Origin: Phycisphaerae bacterium
GTDB taxonomy: Bacteria > Planctomycetota > Phycisphaerae > UBA1845 > PWPN01
Assembly (NCBI GenBank): GCA_012729395.1
Contig: JAAYDF010000056.1
Location: forward strand, 1-64,000
DNA: 64,000 nucleotides
Reading direction: 5' to 3'
Shown here one piece after another: positions 16,907 to 24,253 of this stretch (positions within the stretch are counted from its first letter, which is position 1; each line of letters starts with the position of its first letter). The translations under genes were made by a program, and so were the position numbers. The notes under the pieces were generated by a model. The model was not told where the DNA came from and made no database searches. It saw nothing but the letters and a program-made list of their open reading frames with translations.

Positions 16907-17593
16907 TCAGTCCTCGGGCTGTGGCTTCTGGGGCTGCGGGGGAGCCTTGCCGCCGGGCGGGAGTTGGGCGAGCGTTTGGCGATCGATGCGGGGGTCGAGG
17001 CCGGCCTTGACGACGCTGCGTCGGCGGCGGATATGCCAGTAGATGCCGCCGGCGAGCAGGGCGGCCAGGGAGACGACGACCACGATGGTGTGGGTGGCAC
17101 TGCGGACGCCGCCCTGGATCTCAGCGAGGTTCTCGCCGAAGAACCAGCCGAGCATGATGAAAGCAGGGACGCTGATGGCGGCGGCGAGGCCGTCGGCGAC
17201 GAAGAAGGTGTACAGCGGAACCTTCAGCACGCCGGAGGCCACGAAGATCATCGGCCTTGGGCCGGGCATGAAGCGGCCGGCGAAGATGATCTTGTTGCCG
17301 TGGCGGGCGAAGAGTTGCTCGGCCAGCAGCAATCGCGAGGGGTGCACGAGTCGGCGGACGAAGCGGTGTTCGAGCACGTGGTGTCCGAAACGTCGCCCGA
17401 TGGTGAAAAGCACCAGATCGCTGCCCAGCACGCCGACCAGGGCGACCGCGATCATAATCGGAACGCGGGCATAGCCGGCATGGCAGAGGTACCCTGCCGT
17501 CAGCAGAGGCACATCTTCAGGCATGGGCAGCCCCATCCCGGTGCACAGCAGGATGAGGAACACGCCCAGATAGGGCCAATGCTCATAGCTCAT
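16907..17593 (-). CDS. DedA-family membrane protein
   Basis: A 228-residue integral membrane protein of the DedA (SNARE-associated/VTT) family, implicated in lipid carrier flipping and membrane homeostasis. Family marks: TGMGLPMPEDVPLLTAGYLCH near residues 18-39, GSDLVLFTIGRRFGHHVLE, and the F.GRFMPGPRPMIFVASG motif (residues 105-121). Several hydrophobic helices follow, then a basic, Pro-rich C-tail. The start at ATG 17593 follows GGAAGGGG. It lies 101 bases downstream of hypB on the same strand, but its role has no obvious link to hydrogenase assembly. Confidence 0.85.
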   Translation of the reverse strand: MSYEHWPYLGVFLILLCTGMGLPMPEDVPLLTAGYLCHAGYARVPIMIAVALVGVLGSDLVLFTIGRRFGHHVLEHRFVRRLVHPSRLLLAEQLFARHGNKIIFAGRFMPGPRPMIFVASGVLKVPLYTFFVADGLAAAISVPAFIMLGWFFGENLAEIQGGVRSATHTIVVVVSLAALLAGGIYWHIRRRRSVVKAGLDPRIDRQTLAQLPPGGKAPPQPQKPQPED

Positions 17594-17694
17594 CGAGCGA
17601 CCCCTTCCACATCGGCCCTATCCAGAGGGCCGCGGCGTCCCATGGAACAGCCACGGAATATAACGCGTGGTGCCGTTTGCGGCAATCGCGCGAC

Positions 17695-18354
17695 TCAACC
17701 GGCGACGATCGCGGCGCGTTGTGCGTGGAGCCAGGCGAGCCATTCGTCGATGCCCTCGCCGGTCTTGGCCGACAGGGGGATGAGCGGGGCACGCGTGTTG
17801 AGCCGGGCGAGATCCTCGCGCACACGATCGACGCGAAAGTCGAGCACGCCGAGCAAATCCACCTTGGTCAGTAGGATCACGTCCGCTTGTTGGAAGAGGG
17901 TGTAGTACTTGGCGACCTTGTCGTCGCCTTCGGGCACGCTGAGCAGGACGACCTTGCGGTGCTCGCCGAGGTCGAACGCCGCCGGGCAGACCATGTTCCC
18001 CACATTCTCGATAAACAGGAAGGCGAGCGACTGTAAATCGAGTCCGGCGAGGGCCTCGGCCACCTGCGTGGCGGAGAGGTGGCAGCCGGTGCCGGTGTTG
18101 ATCTGCGTGGTGTGCACGGCCAAGTCGCCGAGCCGCTCAGCGTCGCGGGTGGTCTGCAGGTCGCCGACCAGCACGCCGCACGGATGCCGCGGGCCCAGTA
18201 GGGGGATGGTCTTTTCGAGCAGGGTGGTCTTACCGCTGCCGGGGCCGCTCATCAGGTTGAGAGCTAACAGACCGGCCTGCTGCAGGGTACGGCGGATCGC
18301 GGCGGCCACCGCGTCGTTGGCTTTCAGCACACTCTCGACTACGTGAATCTTCAT
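17695..18354 (-). CDS. hypB: hydrogenase nickel-insertion GTPase HypB
   Basis: A 219-residue SIMIBI GTPase that works with HypA to deliver nickel to the large subunit of [NiFe]-hydrogenases. G1 is GPGSGKTTLLEKT. The conserved metal-site Cys/His lie in NTGTGCHL, and the switch-region Cys in FIENVGNMVCP. The nucleotide-specificity motif is TKVD. The N-terminal CxxCGC and His-rich nickel-storage regions found in some species are absent, so this is the short form. It overlaps hypA by 4 bases and is the last gene of the hypF-C-D-E-A-B operon. Confidence 0.95.
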   Translation of the reverse strand: MKIHVVESVLKANDAVAAAIRRTLQQAGLLALNLMSGPGSGKTTLLEKTIPLLGPRHPCGVLVGDLQTTRDAERLGDLAVHTTQINTGTGCHLSATQVAEALAGLDLQSLAFLFIENVGNMVCPAAFDLGEHRKVVLLSVPEGDDKVAKYYTLFQQADVILLTKVDLLGVLDFRVDRVREDLARLNTRAPLIPLSAKTGEGIDEWLAWLHAQRAAIVAG

Positions 18355-18722
18355 GGCAGCGGGGTCTCCGCGGGAGTATCACATTCAACAGCCTTGAGCA
18401 CAATCTCGTGCCCGGCGATTATCTCCACGTCGGCCTGTCCGCACGATGGGCAGGCAAAACTCAGAGCCGTCAGGTCCGGCTCGAACTCTCGCCCGCACGG
18501 TCGGCATAACGCGACCGCCGGCCGCACGGTTTGGCTCAGAACCGCGCCCTCGGCCAGGGTGCCCTCGGCACACGCCTCGAACGCCAAGTCCAGGGCCTCG
18601 GGCACCACCTGTTTGAGTGCTCCGAGTTCGACCTCGATCGCGGTGATGCGCGCGGCCCCGTGCTGCATGGCTACGGCGGCGGCCTGGTCAACGATCGCCA
18701 TGGCAATGGTCGCCTCATGCAC
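18351..18722 (-). CDS. hypA: hydrogenase nickel-insertion protein HypA
   Basis: A 123-residue protein with N-terminal MHE, whose His2 is the nickel ligand in the family. The zinc loop has two CxxC pairs: CRPCGREFEPDL...CPSCGQ. It delivers nickel with HypB. Translation starts at GTG 18722 (then CAT GAG), with GAAGGA seven bases upstream. It overlaps hypB by 4 bases (ATGA-type), indicating translational coupling. A 205-base stretch separates it from hypE and holds repeat family C and a 21-bp tandem array. Confidence 0.95.
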   Translation of the reverse strand: MHEATIAMAIVDQAAAVAMQHGAARITAIEVELGALKQVVPEALDLAFEACAEGTLAEGAVLSQTVRPAVALCRPCGREFEPDLTALSFACPSCGQADVEIIAGHEIVLKAVECDTPAETPLP

Positions 18723-18776
18723 GGGCGGATTCCTTCAACGAAACGCTACGCGGCGGCGGCGCCTGCACGCTTGTCC

Positions 18777-18826
18777 CGCGAAGCGGCAAGCCGGTCCGTG
18801 AGTCTTGCTCGCGAATCATGGATGCT
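18777..18826. repeat. dispersed repeat family C, copy 2
   Basis: The core CGCGAAGCGGCAAG at 18777-18790 is followed at a similar distance by CGCGAATCATGGATG, matching copy 1 at 1549-1597 in both blocks. It lies between hypE and hypA inside the operon. Confidence 0.55.
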
Positions 18827-18829
18827 ACT

Positions 18830-18935
18830 CATACGCGCCGGCTCAGCATTTCGAACGCGCCGGTTACGCGCTCGTATGTGCCGGCTCATCGCTCATACGC
18901 GCCGGCCCATTACGCATACGCGCCGGCTCAGCAGA
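18830..18935. repeat. 21-bp tandem array running into the hypE stop
   Basis: Five units with core CATACGCGCCGGCTCA begin at 18830, 18852, 18873, 18894 and 18915. The period is therefore 21 bases (22 once), about two helical turns. Units two and three are diverged. The last unit overlaps the 3' end of hypE: the hypE stop (18928-18930) lies inside the unit. No coding role is apparent. Possible roles are a protein-binding array or plain slippage. Confidence 0.75.
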
Positions 18936-19944
18936 TTCGCGGGAGCTCCTCACCGTAGGGGCGCTGCACGAGCCGTCGCCCGCCGCTGCGGGTCACCAGT
19001 TCCACCAGCGGCGGCTGGGCCTCCAGTACATGCCCCACGACGGCCGCATGCTTTCCGAGCGGATGCTCGCGGCACGCGGCCAGCGCACGATCCGCGTCTT
19101 CGGGCGGCACGACCACGACGACCTTGCCCTCGTTGGCGACCAGCAGGGGGTCAAGGCCTAGCAGCTCGGCCGTGTGCCGGGCGATGCCGGTCATGGGGAT
19201 CGCCCGCTCCTCGACGCATACGGTCATTCGGGTCGCCTGGCACAGGTCCGCGAGCACGCCCGCCAGCCCACCGCGCGTCGGGTCGCGCATGAACTTCAAA
19301 TCGACCCCGGCGGCATACAACCGATCGATCAGCCCGTTGACCGGGGCTACGTCGCTGCGCAACTGGGTTTGCAGGCCGAGACCCTCGCGGGCACACATCA
19401 CCGCCAGTCCGTGCTCGGCGATCCGGCCGGTCACGATAACCGCGTCGCCGGGCGCGACGCGGCCGAGATCCAGCCGGACTCCGCCGCGAAGCTCGCCCAC
19501 GCCGGCCGTGGTGATGATGAGCCCGTCGCCACGCTGGTGTTCGACCACCTTGGTGTCGCCGGTGACGATGTTCACACCGGCCTCACTGGCGGCGGCAGCG
19601 ATCGAGTCGATGACCCGATCGAGCAGCGAGAGCGGCAGGCCCTCTTCGAGGATCACTGCCAGGCTTAAGGCTCGCGGGACGGCCCCCATGACCGCGAGGT
19701 CGTTGACCGTGCCGCAGACCGCCAGTCGGCCGATGTCGCCGCCGGGAAACTCGATCGGTTGAACCACGTGGCTGTCGGTGGTGAAGGCCAGACGGCCCGG
19801 TGGCAACTCCAACAGGGCGCTGTCGCCGAGCGGGTCGAGTAGCGGATTGCCCAGCCGAGGCAGGAACCGCTCGGCAATCAGCCGCTGCGTCAGTTCGCCG
19901 CCGCCACCGTGGGCGAGCACAATCTGGTCGTTCGGGTCGCTCAT
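18928..19944 (-). CDS. hypE: carbamoyl dehydratase HypE
   Basis: A 338-residue PurM/ThiL-like ATP-using enzyme. It converts the carbamoyl group placed by HypF on its C-terminal Cys into a thiocyanate, the source of the cyanide ligands of the Fe site. The essential C-terminus PRIC is intact. Motifs: LAHGGGGELTQRLI near the start, FTTDSHVVQPIEFPGGDIGRLAVCGTVNDLAVMGA, and MRDPTRGGLAGVL. It overlaps hypD by 4 bases. The gene end falls within a 21-bp tandem array unit. Confidence 0.96.
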   Translation of the reverse strand: MSDPNDQIVLAHGGGGELTQRLIAERFLPRLGNPLLDPLGDSALLELPPGRLAFTTDSHVVQPIEFPGGDIGRLAVCGTVNDLAVMGAVPRALSLAVILEEGLPLSLLDRVIDSIAAAASEAGVNIVTGDTKVVEHQRGDGLIITTAGVGELRGGVRLDLGRVAPGDAVIVTGRIAEHGLAVMCAREGLGLQTQLRSDVAPVNGLIDRLYAAGVDLKFMRDPTRGGLAGVLADLCQATRMTVCVEERAIPMTGIARHTAELLGLDPLLVANEGKVVVVVPPEDADRALAACREHPLGKHAAVVGHVLEAQPPLVELVTRSGGRRLVQRPYGEELPRIC

Positions 19945-21017
19945 GCGTTCGTGTGACCGTACTTATACCACGCCGCGCAGGTTCCTTCACTGCTGACCAT
20001 GCACGGGCCGATCGGGGTGGCCGGTGTGCAGCGGCTCGCGAAGAGGCCGCAGTCGGTGGGCACGGCCTTGCCCTGGATGACCTCGCCGCACTTGCAGCCG
20101 GGCGGGTCGTAGTCCGGGCCGATGGCCAGCCCGAAACGCTTCAGGGCGTCGAATCGCCGGTATGGCGGACGCAGAGCCAGGCCGCTGACAGGGATGGTCC
20201 CCATGGCGCGCCAGACCGTGTCGGCGGGCTCGAAGACCTCCGCGATGCAGGCTCGGGCGGCCGGGTTGCCCTCGGGACGCACGGCGACACCGTAAGCGTT
20301 TTCCAGTCGCGGCCGGCCGTCGGCGATCTGCTCGAGCAGGTGGGCGATCGCGGCGAGAAGCTGCTCCGCCTCGAAGCCGGCCACCACGCAGGGTTTGCCG
20401 AACCGCTCGACGATCGGCCGGTAGGGCTCCATGCCGATCACCACGCTCACGTGGCCGGGCAGCAGAAATCCGTCCAGGGGCACATCGCCGGCCGACAGGA
20501 TCGCGTTCAGGGCGGGCATCACCAGTTTGTGCCCCATGAGCAGGGTGAAATTGTCGAGGCCCTGGGCATGGGCTTCCATGACCGCCGCCGCACTGGCCGG
20601 CGCCGTGGTCTCAAACCCGACGGCGAGGAACACGACTTGACGGTCCGGGTGCTCCCGTGCGTGCCGGACGGCGTCGCGTGCGGAGTAGACGACGACGATG
20701 CGGCCCCCCTCCGCTCGGCGACGCTCCAGACTGCCGGTCGCGCCGGGTACACGCACCATGTCGCCGTAGGTGCAGACGGTCACGTCAGGCCGACCGGCGA
20801 TCTCGCAGGCCGCGTCGATGTAGCCCTGCGAGGTGACGCAGACCGGGCAGCCCGGGCCGCTGATCAGCCGAACGCCGGCCGGCATGAGCGACTTGACCCC
20901 GCTGCGAAACAGCGAGACGGTGTGCGTTCCGCAGACCTCCATGATCCGGGCTTCGCCAACCCGCTCGGCCAGGCGGCAGATGCGCTCCGCGAGCGGCGAT
21001 CTCGTCGGCTGGATCAT
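19941..21017 (-). CDS. hypD: hydrogenase Fe-cofactor assembly protein HypD
   Basis: A 358-residue Fe-S scaffold for Fe(CN)2CO assembly, acting with HypC and HypE. Conserved motifs: IMEVCGTHT (Cys for iron binding), SGPGCPVCVTSQGYID, VGFETTAP, and the C-terminal [4Fe-4S] cysteines in PPGCKCGEVIQGKAVPTDC...CTPATPIGPCMVSSEGTCAAWYKY. It overlaps hypC and hypE by 4 bases each, so hypC-D-E are tightly coupled. Confidence 0.96.
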   Translation of the reverse strand: MIQPTRSPLAERICRLAERVGEARIMEVCGTHTVSLFRSGVKSLMPAGVRLISGPGCPVCVTSQGYIDAACEIAGRPDVTVCTYGDMVRVPGATGSLERRRAEGGRIVVVYSARDAVRHAREHPDRQVVFLAVGFETTAPASAAAVMEAHAQGLDNFTLLMGHKLVMPALNAILSAGDVPLDGFLLPGHVSVVIGMEPYRPIVERFGKPCVVAGFEAEQLLAAIAHLLEQIADGRPRLENAYGVAVRPEGNPAARACIAEVFEPADTVWRAMGTIPVSGLALRPPYRRFDALKRFGLAIGPDYDPPGCKCGEVIQGKAVPTDCGLFASRCTPATPIGPCMVSSEGTCAAWYKYGHTNA

Positions 21018-21274
21018 GGGCTCAGCTCCCCGGGAATCTCATCGACCAGCTCGGCCTCTTGGAGGTATTTCCAGGTTTCCGCGGCCTCGGTCTCGTCGAG
21101 CACGTTCAAGGCAAAGCCCGCGTGCACCAGAACCCAGTCGCCGACCCCCGCCTGGGGCGTGAAGGACAGCCCTACCTCGACACGCGTGCCCTGAAAGTCG
21201 ACCGTGCCCACCCGCGATACGGGGCCGTCGCCCTCGCGAACCTCGATGATCTTGCCCGGTACCGCCAAACACAT
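21014..21274 (-). CDS. hypC: hydrogenase assembly chaperone HypC
   Basis: An 86-residue chaperone of the HypC/HybG family, starting MCLAVPGKIIEV. Cys2 becomes N-terminal after Met removal and binds the Fe(CN)2CO group and the hydrogenase large-subunit precursor. The start at ATG 21274 is supported by GGAGA. It overlaps hypD by 4 bases. The 165 bases between hypF and hypC hold a family B inverted repeat and part of a family A palindrome. Confidence 0.95.
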   Translation of the reverse strand: MCLAVPGKIIEVREGDGPVSRVGTVDFQGTRVEVGLSFTPQAGVGDWVLVHAGFALNVLDETEAAETWKYLQEAELVDEIPGELSP

Positions 21275-21348
21275 GGCTCGATTCTCCAAGACTGCACACC
21301 CGTAGCGCTCGCCCCCCCCGCCACGGCGGGCAGGCTGCGGCGACCGGG

Positions 21349-21410
21349 CAGAGCCGCGACCGTCAGGGAGCGGGGCATGCGAGAACCGCTTCCTGACGGG
21401 CGCGGCTCTG
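21349..21410. repeat. family B inverted repeat upstream of hypC
   Basis: Arms 21349-21373 and 21386-21410 are 25-base inverted copies with two mismatches around a 12-base loop. It lies within the hyp operon between hypF and hypC, so it would fold in the polycistronic mRNA. Confidence 0.8.
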
Positions 21411-21420
21411 CTGGGCGACC

Positions 21421-21460
21421 ACGCACGCGAAAGCACTGCTCACAGAGCAGTGGCACACGG
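21421..21460. repeat. family A palindrome supplying the hypF stop codon
   Basis: On the minus strand this is a family A element with 21433-21453 as the hairpin: stem GCACTGCTC, loop ACA on the plus strand, then GAGCAGTGG. Read in the hypF frame, the element encodes the last residues PCATAL, and its TGA (21442-21440) ends the protein. The normal end of hypF has therefore been replaced or extended by the repeat. Confidence 0.75.
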
Positions 21461-24064
21461 GACGCTGACACGCGACGAGACGCGGCCCTGCCGGGCGGCC
21501 ACCACCGCCTGGCCCAAGGCCAGCCCGCCATCGCCGGCAGGTACCTGACGGTGCGTGAGAACCTCATGTCCCCGGACCGCCAGCAGATCGTAGATGCGAT
21601 CGCTCAAGAGCGAATTCGCGAAACACCCGCCGGTGAGTATCACCCGGTTGAGCCCCCGTTCCCGAGCCACGTGATCCGCAGCCTCAACCAACATTGTAGC
21701 GATTGTCTCGTGAAATGCTCGCGCCAGCGACGCCGGATCGGCGCCCGCCCGCTGACGACGCAGCAACTCGGCCAACATGGGGCGCGCATCGAGAACGAAC
21801 GGGCCGCCGCCCTCAGACGCTGCTTTCTCCTCAGAAGGTGTGCACGATGCCTGCTCAGAGCCGCGACCGTCCTCAGAGCCGCGACCGTCAGGGAGCGGTT
21901 CTTCTCCGCAGCGACCAACCGCTCCTCGACAGTCGCGCCTCTGATACGCTGCGATCTTCTCCGGTATCCTCGTATGGGGCAGAATCTCCGCGGCGGGCAC
22001 ACGGCTCGCGATCGCTTCAAGGATCATCGCCGCCTGGGCCTCGCAGCGGTTCTCGTCGCATAAATCCATCAGAAACGCGACCGCGTCAAACAACCGCCCG
22101 AGGCTCGATGTGGGCACGCCGCTTGCCGTGTGTCGCAATCGCTGCGCGGCGATAGCGAGGGCCTGTGGATCCACCCGCGCGAACGCCTCCGGGGCCAGCT
22201 CCGCAAACGGGCCGTCGCTCATCCGCGAGAGCAGTCCCGCCGCCGGTCGCCACGTCTGCCGAGCCCCCGCGTCGCCGCCCAGTAACGGGAAGTATTGCAG
22301 ATGCGCCGCTCGCTCGAAGCCCGCCTCGTCGGCAACGAGTACCTCGCAACCCCACACGGCTCCGTCCGGCCCGTAGCCCGTGCCGTCGCACGAAACGCCG
22401 ACCACCGGTTCGGTCAGCCCATGCTCGGCCATGCAGGCGACCACGTGGGCGTGATGATGCTGCACCTCGACGACCGGCAGACCGAGTTGCCGGGCATATC
22501 GCGTGGCCGCGTAGTCCGGGTGCATGTCACAGGCCACCACTTGCGGCTCGACACGCAACAAGCGCTTGAACTGCTCAATCGTGTCCACGAAATGCCGATA
22601 GGCCTCGGCATTCGACAACTCGCCCAAGTGTTCACTGACCACCGCTTGCCGACCGGCCAGCAGGCAGACGGTGGACTTCAACTCGCCACCGACGGCCAGC
22701 ACAGGCCGCGGCGATTCAAACGCCAGCTCGATCGGGGCCGGGGCGAATCCCCGTGCTCGCCGAATCGGCAGGGCGGGTACCTCCGGCCGACCGGAAGCCA
22801 GCACCACCGAGTCGTCCACCCGGCGGGCGATCTCGCGGTTGTGCATCAGGAACACGTCAGCCAGGCCTCCCAGTCGCCGCAACGCCTCGTCGTTGTCGCA
22901 GCACAAAGGCTCCTCAGACGGGTTCCCGGAAGTCATGACCAAAGGCGGCAACCCCTCCGCAAAGAGCAGGTGATGCAACGGCGTATACGGCAGCATCAGC
23001 CCGATCCGATCCAGTCCCGGCGCCACCTGCCGGGAGAGAGGTCGTGCATCACCGCTCTGCAACTGCCTGTCACTGTCTATCATTCGTGTGGCACTGCCCT
23101 GTGAGCAGTGCGGAACGCGTGTAGGCGCTCCCATGTCGCTGCCCTGTGACCAGTGTCCATCCCGCATCGCCACCAGCACGATCGGCCGCTCAACGCGACT
23201 CAACTCCGCTATGGCCGCCTCGTCAATGACCGCCAGCCGCTGGGCCTCTTCGAGCGAGCCAACCATCACCGCCAGCGGCTTGGCTTCGCGCCCTTTGCGC
23301 TCCCGCAGTCGGGCCACCACCTCGTCGTCATCCGCCCGGCAGGCCAGATGAAAACCGCCCAGCCCCTTGATCGCCGCGATCTCGCCTTTCCGCAGTCGCT
23401 CCGCGCATTCACGGATGGCATCACCCTCCAGTTCCCGCCCAACCGCGTCCGTCAGCCATACCCGCGGCCCGCAGACCGGACAGGCGTTCGGCTGGGCGTG
23501 GAACCGCCGGTCGGCCGGGTCGTCGTATTCCGCCTGGCACTGCGGGCACATGACGAACGAGCGCATGGTCGTGTTCGGCCGGTCGTACGGCACCGCCTCG
23601 ATGATCGAGTATCGCGGGCCGCAGTTCGTGCAGTTGGTGAACGGGTAGCGATATCGCCGATCCGCCGGGTCGTGCAATTCCCGCAGGCAGTCGGCACAAG
23701 TGGCCACGTCGGGCGTGATCTCGGCATCCTGCACACCGTTCCGCTCGCTGGCTTCAATGTGAAACGCGGTCTCGTGTCGCGCGGGGATCGCCGTGCGGAT
23801 CAACTCGGAGATGCGGGCTAGCGGCGGCAGCTCAGCCTGCAACCGGGCGACGAACCGCTCGATGCTCTCTGGTGGCCCCTCGATCTCGATGAACGCTCCG
23901 CGGCTGTCATTGCCGACCAGCCCCGCGAGCCCGAGATCCCGGGCCACCCGATAAACAAACGGCCGAAACCCCACGCCCTGCACACGCCCACGCACGTCCA
24001 GCCGCTGCCGCGTTCGCGTATTATCCTCTCGTGGTTCGCCCATGTCTGCCTGCCGACCCGTCAT
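21440..24064 (-). CDS. hypF: carbamoyltransferase HypF with repeat-encoded insertions
   Basis: An 874-residue enzyme that makes the carbamoyl group for the CN ligands of [NiFe]-hydrogenase. Order: acylphosphatase domain (about 20-110, GRVQGVGFRPFVYR), two zinc fingers (CADC..CTNC at 123-148, CPQC..CPVC at 173-198), a YrdC-like domain (about 210-440, KGLGGFHLACRA, LPYTPLHHLL, MTSGNPSEEPL), and a Kae1-like domain (450-860, HHHAHVVACMAEHG, SCDGTGYGPDGAVWG, GGCFANSLL). Two stretches are foreign: residues 301-346 (DGHWSQGSD, VPHCSQGSATR) encoded by family A palindromes, and residues 705-752 (EEPLPDGRGSEDGRGSE) encoded by family B. The C-terminus PCATAL also comes from a palindrome. Key motifs are intact. 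Confidence 0.95.
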   Translation of the reverse strand: MTGRQADMGEPREDNTRTRQRLDVRGRVQGVGFRPFVYRVARDLGLAGLVGNDSRGAFIEIEGPPESIERFVARLQAELPPLARISELIRTAIPARHETAFHIEASERNGVQDAEITPDVATCADCLRELHDPADRRYRYPFTNCTNCGPRYSIIEAVPYDRPNTTMRSFVMCPQCQAEYDDPADRRFHAQPNACPVCGPRVWLTDAVGRELEGDAIRECAERLRKGEIAAIKGLGGFHLACRADDDEVVARLRERKGREAKPLAVMVGSLEEAQRLAVIDEAAIAELSRVERPIVLVAMRDGHWSQGSDMGAPTRVPHCSQGSATRMIDSDRQLQSGDARPLSRQVAPGLDRIGLMLPYTPLHHLLFAEGLPPLVMTSGNPSEEPLCCDNDEALRRLGGLADVFLMHNREIARRVDDSVVLASGRPEVPALPIRRARGFAPAPIELAFESPRPVLAVGGELKSTVCLLAGRQAVVSEHLGELSNAEAYRHFVDTIEQFKRLLRVEPQVVACDMHPDYAATRYARQLGLPVVEVQHHHAHVVACMAEHGLTEPVVGVSCDGTGYGPDGAVWGCEVLVADEAGFERAAHLQYFPLLGGDAGARQTWRPAAGLLSRMSDGPFAELAPEAFARVDPQALAIAAQRLRHTASGVPTSSLGRLFDAVAFLMDLCDENRCEAQAAMILEAIASRVPAAEILPHTRIPEKIAAYQRRDCRGAVGRCGEEPLPDGRGSEDGRGSEQASCTPSEEKAASEGGGPFVLDARPMLAELLRRQRAGADPASLARAFHETIATMLVEAADHVARERGLNRVILTGGCFANSLLSDRIYDLLAVRGHEVLTHRQVPAGDGGLALGQAVVAARQGRVSSRVSVPCATAL
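21856..21951. repeat. family B element inside the hypF coding region
   Basis: Within hypF, CAGAGCCGCGACCGT occurs twice in tandem (from 21861 and 21878). It is followed by CAGGGAGCGGTTCTTC, and an imperfect right arm (CGCTCCTCGACAGTCGCGCC) ends near 21947. On the minus strand it encodes EEPLPDGRGSEDGRGSE. The surrounding insert (about residues 705-752, nt 21809-21952) keeps the frame and lies between two conserved blocks of the Kae1-like domain. Confidence 0.75.
23086..23156. repeat. two family A copies inside the hypF coding region
   Basis: Copy one (23091-23111) keeps GCACTGC and GCAGTGC as 7-bp arms. Copy two (23135-23155) is diverged (CGCTGCC...ACCAGTG). On the minus strand they encode HWSQGSD and HCSQGSATR, two related peptides in the inserted segment of the YrdC-like domain. 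The open frame is kept. Confidence 0.7.
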
Positions 24065-24094
24065 CCGTGCGATCCTACCGCGGCCACTGGCCCT

Positions 24095-24156
24095 CGACCG
24101 TAAGGGAGCGGTCGCACGCTGCCATGAGGAGCCGCTTCCTTACGGTCGCGGCTCTG
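24095..24156. repeat. family B inverted repeat upstream of hypF
   Basis: The arms CGACCGTAAGGGAGCGG (24095-24111) and CCGCTTCCTTACGGTCG (24132-24148) differ by one base. The right side continues into CGGCTCTG (24149-24156), whereas the left arm lacks the matching CAGAGC. It lies 31 bases upstream of the hypF start. Confidence 0.75.
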
Positions 24157-24253
24157 ACGCCACACACAGCTTCAGAAAATCTACCGCCTGGATCATAGGC
24201 TTGCACGGCGACCCAGGCCCTCTGCGATCAACGCGGCCAAGAACCTCTGACCA

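Noticed and set aside
15602-17905. 767-residue plus-strand frame
   Set aside because: It runs antisense through the URO-D and DedA genes, a typical shadow frame in GC-rich DNA.
19800-21194. 464-residue plus-strand frame opposite hypE-hypD
   Set aside because: Composition follows the antisense of conserved hyp genes. No domain or start signal supports it.
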